From Amorphochlora amoebiformis (Eukaryota > Cercozoa > Chlorarachniophyceae), in contig BAAHQB010000466.1 in NCBI GenBank assembly GCA_054601695.1, forward strand, positions 1 through 64,000: DNA of 64,000 nt, written 5' to 3'. Every line of letters starts with the position of its first letter. Positions within the stretch are counted from its first letter, which is position 1. The notes under the pieces are model-generated. The model saw nothing but the letters and a program-made list of their open reading frames with translations. It did no database searches and was not told the origin of the DNA. Position numbers and translations under genes: made by a program. Below, in pieces: positions 1 to 64,000 of the stretch.

Positions 1-88
1 ATGCTCAAACATGTAAATAAGAGTACTTTAATAACTATTACATTGTATATTTACATTTAGTAACATTTACATAAGAATATATACATGC

Positions 89-168
<80 letters not shown>

Positions 169-369
169 TAAAGATTTACAAATATGTATACATGTATGTA
201 TACATAATTGTGTAAATATATGCATACGGAATAGTATGAGAGAGGGGGAAAATGGGTCCAAACCAAATATAAGATATTCAGCTAGATATGTCAGATATCG
301 AGTTAGGATATGTGAAATATTAAGATATGTGAGATGCCGGGATTAGATAAGATATTCAAGCTGGATGTA

Positions 370-507
370 TGAGATATTGAGGTTACAAATGAGAGATATT
401 GAGGTTACATATGAGAGATATTGAGGTTACATATGAGAGATATTGAGGTTACATATGAGAGATATTGAGGTTACATATGAGAGATATTGAGGTTACATAT
501 GAGAGAT
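370..507. repeat. 22-bp tandem repeat, about six copies
   Basis: The unit contains GATATTGAGGTTACATAT and is repeated head to tail nearly without change. It lies in the part of the galactosyltransferase gene upstream of the first visible exon. The remainder of 1-773 is (TA)n and short unique sequence in which I see no exon. Confidence 0.9.
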
Positions 508-577
508 AGTTGAGAGAATCTTGTGCATGTGTAGTTTATAGTACATATGTGTATTTAACTATGATACCATATATATA

Positions 578-616
<39 letters not shown>

Positions 617-649
617 ATGTATATAAATATTTAGTGTGCATATACATAT

Positions 650-751
<102 letters not shown>

Positions 752-773
752 TGTATGTATGTATATAATATAG

Positions 774-7107
<6,334 letters not shown>

Positions 7108-7215
7108 ATTAATTATATTAATCTTCATCTAGAATCTGGATTCGGTGATATCTACATATATATATATACATATATATATACCTATATATATATATATATA
7201 TAATATATATATATA

Positions 7216-7263
<48 letters not shown>

Positions 7264-7705
7264 GTCTGATCTGATCATTGAGACCATCATCTTCATGATC
7301 ATGCAATCAGTGTAAGTTACGTTATCACTTGTACTATCAATTCTAGAATTCCAAGAGTCTGCATGCTAGCTCATATGCATACTAGCGGTATGATTCAAGT
7401 TGCAACTTAGTTTTGCACCAGCCTCATACATCTCGTACATGTACGCACCCACATGTGTGTCATGATGCATGTCTGCAATAGAACACTCATTCACAATGCC
7501 ATGACTAGATGAGTCAATGATGAAATTTTACAATACATTTTCTAACGATACATCATGCAAAGCCAAAGTAGCATAGTAGCACTAGTAGTAGCATTGTCTG
7601 ATTGTGTACACAGCTAGACACCGTATACGGGGTATTTGGATAAACTCAACGATTTTGGTCGAAAATTCTTTAGCTATCCGTGCTGAAACCTACAGGGAGG
7701 GTACT
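7108..7705. other. Convergent intergenic region, CTAG-rich, no gene seen
   Basis: The stretch lies between the stop of the galactosyltransferase gene (+) and the last exon of the coiled-coil gene (-). It has (TA)n at about 7155-7260 and then some 400 bases of unique sequence with several CTAG tetramers. I see no exon or RNA gene in it. Confidence 0.6.
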
Positions 7706-23831
<16,126 letters not shown>

Positions 23832-23953
23832 AATTGATCCGGCATTCCTTGAGAGGGTGTCACTGCGGGTGACGGACAGGCAGCGAATAATTAATTTAAA
23901 TATAGACTCAAGTCAACGCGGGCGCCTGTGCGCCTAACGCGTCCCGTGCGCCT
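23832..23953. promoter_or_regulatory. Probable bidirectional promoter between divergent genes
   Basis: Only 122 bp separate the ATGs of the coiled-coil gene (-) and the divergent gene (+). The interval contains an AT-rich element, TTAATTTAAATATAG, at about 23890-23904, and otherwise GC-rich sequence without microsatellites. The role is inferred from position. Confidence 0.4.
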
Positions 23954-24661
23954 ATGCGCACATGCGCCCCAAAGTCGCGAGCTGCTTTTCATGAGATTCA
24001 TAATCGATTTTTCTTAAGTATGGAACCAACTTTCGCTTCCAGCTATGTTTTTGCTAACTTCAGCTTTAAGAACGTCCACCCGCGAGAATTCGCCGGAAAA
24101 GCAAAGCTACGGATAACTTTCGGAGGGCAAGACTTGATCATCAACGATGTCGAACGTCCCGAGCAAATCCCACGAAACGCCTATGGTCCGACTCAATTAC
24201 AATTTTGGCCGATCAGCACCATTGTGACTCCCGTTTGGATGAGCAAGACCTCTCAGCACACCAAGTTCTTTCTCGTGGAGGACGAGCTAACCGTCGCCGT
24301 CAAGGATGACATTCCTCTAAAGGTCTATCATGGAGACGAAAAGTACAAGACCTTGGCGCAGCCTGTGGGTGACCTCAAAGTTGCTTGGAGGATTCACGAC
24401 TGTCTGGGTATCTCCAAAGGCACATCCAGAAATGAAAGCGATTTGGAATCGCTCGCCAGTGTCTACAACAGGTTATACTCGCCTCAAGAATCAAATCAAG
24501 CATCTTATATGAATCTCGACATGAAGGAGACTCGTCAGGACGCTCAAATAGATATATCTGAACATACTGTTCACAAGTTTAAGTGTAAGTGTACATGCAC
24601 ACTCCTGCATCCAAATCCACTTCGACGTTGGACCGTAGCGCGCCAATGGATAACGACGTAA
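23954..24661 (+). CDS. Unrecognised protein, first (long) exon of a divergent gene
   Basis: This is the longest repeat-free open frame in the window, with balanced base composition and mixed codon use, unlike the low-complexity frames around it. Translation can start at ATG 23954 or at a second in-frame ATG near 24020 (MEPTFASSYVFANFSFKN). The product alternates hydrophobic and polar residues as in a beta-rich fold (KLRITFGGQDLIINDV, TKFFLVEDELTVAVKDD, LKVAWRIHDCLGIS). A C2-like or immunoglobulin-like fold is conceivable, but I see no diagnostic motif. Two good donors are present: GTAAGT at 24585 and GTAAGA at 24657; the frame otherwise stops at 24659-24661. A following exon was not identified: an open stretch ending at about 25167 ([15 protein letters not shown]) lacks a clear acceptor. 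The start is divergent from the coiled-coil gene, with 122 bp between the two ATGs. Confidence 0.5.
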   Translation: MRTCAPKSRAAFHEIHNRFFLSMEPTFASSYVFANFSFKNVHPREFAGKAKLRITFGGQDLIINDVERPEQIPRNAYGPTQLQFWPISTIVTPVWMSKTSQHTKFFLVEDELTVAVKDDIPLKVYHGDEKYKTLAQPVGDLKVAWRIHDCLGISKGTSRNESDLESLASVYNRLYSPQESNQASYMNLDMKETRQDAQIDISEHTVHKFKCKCTCTLLHPNPLRRWTVARQWITT

Positions 24662-39252
<14,591 letters not shown>

Positions 39253-39365
39253 TTGTTTGTAACTGATTGCGGGTGGGTTGGATTTGTTTATTTGTCGGGT
39301 GTATGCGTGTGTGTGTGTGTGTTTGTTGTGTGTGTATCTATGCATGTATGTGTGTTTGTATATGT

Positions 39366-39405
<40 letters not shown>

Positions 39406-39431
39406 ATGTATTTTACGTATGTATTTATATG

Positions 39432-39474
<43 letters not shown>

Positions 39475-39488
39475 AATATATTTTTAAA

Positions 39489-39533
<45 letters not shown>

Positions 39534-39615
39534 TATGTATGTATATAAAAAGATATAGTATAGATACATATATGTATTATAGGTATACATATGTACTATA
39601 TGTATACATATACAT

Positions 39616-39668
<53 letters not shown>

Positions 39669-39692
39669 TATACATATATATAGATATATATT

Positions 39693-39728
<36 letters not shown>

Positions 39729-39745
39729 CATAGACATACATATAT

Positions 39746-39813
<68 letters not shown>

Positions 39814-39821
39814 TATAAATA

Positions 39822-39872
<51 letters not shown>

Positions 39873-40677
39873 TATACACACACATATATATATATATATA
39901 TATGTATATAATATATATATATATATATGTATATATTGTAAATATTACGTATACATATACAGATATATACATAGATGCATCTATGTCGTTGTTACAGCCT
40001 CCGCTTCAGTGGAGTATGTATGTACATACACAAACGTATATATATATATATATATATATATCTCTTTAATTATCGATGCAAATCGCAACTCCCCCCCCCC
40101 CCCCCCCCTCAAACCAAATCAACATTTTTTTGAAATTATCCTTCACCTTAAACCCCCGTCCCTACCTTCCAAGCCACAGAACCCCATTCCGACGACGCGC
40201 TGATGGGACGGACTAAATTGCAAGAAATCGCACTGTAATGCCGCAAAATTGAGATAAATTGAGAAAATCGCATCCCCCCCCCCCCCTTTCTACCCTTTTG
40301 ATGACCTTGGCTTGCGTATTCCTATCCTTCCCTCTTGTCCAGAGAGCGATGACCATCATTATGCCAACCGTGGCCCGCCTCAGCGTCATGGCTGTGACAC
40401 TTGCTGGATGTCACAGTCTGGATATCAAATATTGGATATACAGATATACCACCTCTCATATAACATTGTATTATGGAAACTATATCCTGATAATATCGAA
40501 TAAGATATCTTTTGCCCACCGATTGATGGGTTTGACGACTAATCTGTGACAGCGCCTTGAGTTGCGTTTTGAACACCGCGGCAACCGTGGCTGAAAGCAC
40601 ATTCGAGACGTACCTCTCAAGACCTTACCACCCCTTTCCGCCCTCGAATTTCCGCGCGAAAGTGTTTCGTATTCAAA
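39253..40677. other. Divergent intergenic region with two poly-C tracts
   Basis: GT-rich and (TA)n sequence to about 40065, then unique DNA with C-runs at about 40090-40108 and 40274-40287, each preceded by a similar short context (AATCGCA). The unique part is open in several frames, with a hydrophobic one at about 40302-40435 (+). No convincing exon was assigned. Promoters for the PAN/Apple gene (-) and the dehydratase gene (+) should lie here. Confidence 0.5.
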
Positions 40678-63671
<22,994 letters not shown>

Positions 63672-63679
63672 GCAAATTT

Positions 63680-64000
63680 CTAACCCTTACCCTAACCCTA
63701 ACCCTAACCCTATATCAAACTCTAACCCTAACCTTATCCTGACCCTAACCCTAAACTTAACCCTGATGCTAACCCTAACCCTAAAACTTAACCCTAATCC
63801 TAACCCTAACCCTAAACCTTAACCCTAATCCTAACCCTAACCCTAAAACTTAAAACCCTAACCCTAAAACCTAACCCTAATCCTAACCCTAGCCTTAAAC
63901 TTAACGCTAATCCTAACCCTAACCCTAAAACTTAACGCTAATCCTAACCCTAACCTAAAACTTAACCCTAAAACTTAACCCTAATCCTAACCCTAACCCT
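63680..64000 (+). repeat. CCCTAA array running off the window
   Basis: CCCTAA with AAACTTAACCCTAATCC variants from just after exon 63634-63671 to the window end. Because the dehydratase gene still lacks its last residues, this is probably intronic rather than a telomere. Confidence 0.93.

Noticed and set aside
40302-40440. Hydrophobic + frame with MTIIMPTVARLS, resembling a threonine deaminase MPTxAP motif
   Set aside because: The match is short, the flanks do not align, both other frames and the minus strand are open too, and the gene already has its own [10 protein letters not shown] exon in the right order. A decayed paralogue exon is not excluded.
63680-64000. Chromosome end (true telomere) at the right edge
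   Set aside because: The CCCTAA array is degenerate, similar arrays occur in the middle of genes, and the dehydratase gene still lacks its C-terminal residues.

Overview
The window is nuclear DNA of a eukaryote, most likely a protist. It holds five spliced protein genes whose short exons (31 to 174 nt, plus one longer exon) sit in introns made mostly of (TA)n. I rebuilt the genes by reading exon by exon, requiring AG/GT borders and matching codon phase. Four genes gave long chains of phase-compatible exons; the fifth (23.95 kb) is a single long exon. The organism cannot be named. TTAGGG-type repeats, a beta-1,4-galactosyltransferase close to the B4GALT7 branch, a PAN/Apple protein and a biosynthetic threonine dehydratase (absent from animals) would fit a unicellular holozoan, but other protist groups are possible.

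Layout. 1-7107 (+): 3' part of a GT7-family galactosyltransferase gene, 7 exons seen, 5' end outside the window. 7108-7705: gene-free convergent intergenic stretch. 7706-23831 (-): 19-exon gene for a predicted membrane-anchored coiled-coil protein, not recognised. 23954-24661 (+): start of a divergent gene with one long exon, not recognised. 24662-25959: convergent intergenic stretch. 25960-39252 (-): 13-exon gene with three PAN/Apple-like repeats. 39253-40677: divergent intergenic stretch with two poly-C tracts. 40678 to beyond 63671 (+): threonine dehydratase (ilvA type) with catalytic domain and two ACT-like regulatory domains, 20 exons seen, last exon(s) outside the window. Orientations alternate + - + - +. 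I see no tRNA, rRNA, CRISPR array or transposase.

Repeats. Besides (TA)n, the introns hold interstitial TTAGGG/CCCTAA arrays, some with higher-order units, polypurine/polypyrimidine tracts including about 440 bp of uninterrupted (GA)n, (CG)n/(CA)n blocks confined to the dehydratase introns, and many minisatellites.

The most striking structure is a regular one. Many exons are accompanied by truncated copies of their own edge, separated by (TA)n. Copies of the 3' part of an exon with its donor lie in the downstream intron; copies of the 5' part with its acceptor lie in the upstream intron. This holds on both strands and in four genes. I call these copies edge echoes. A second notable point is that two conserved stretches of the dehydratase, including the glycine loop that binds the PLP phosphate, have no visible exon in the window.
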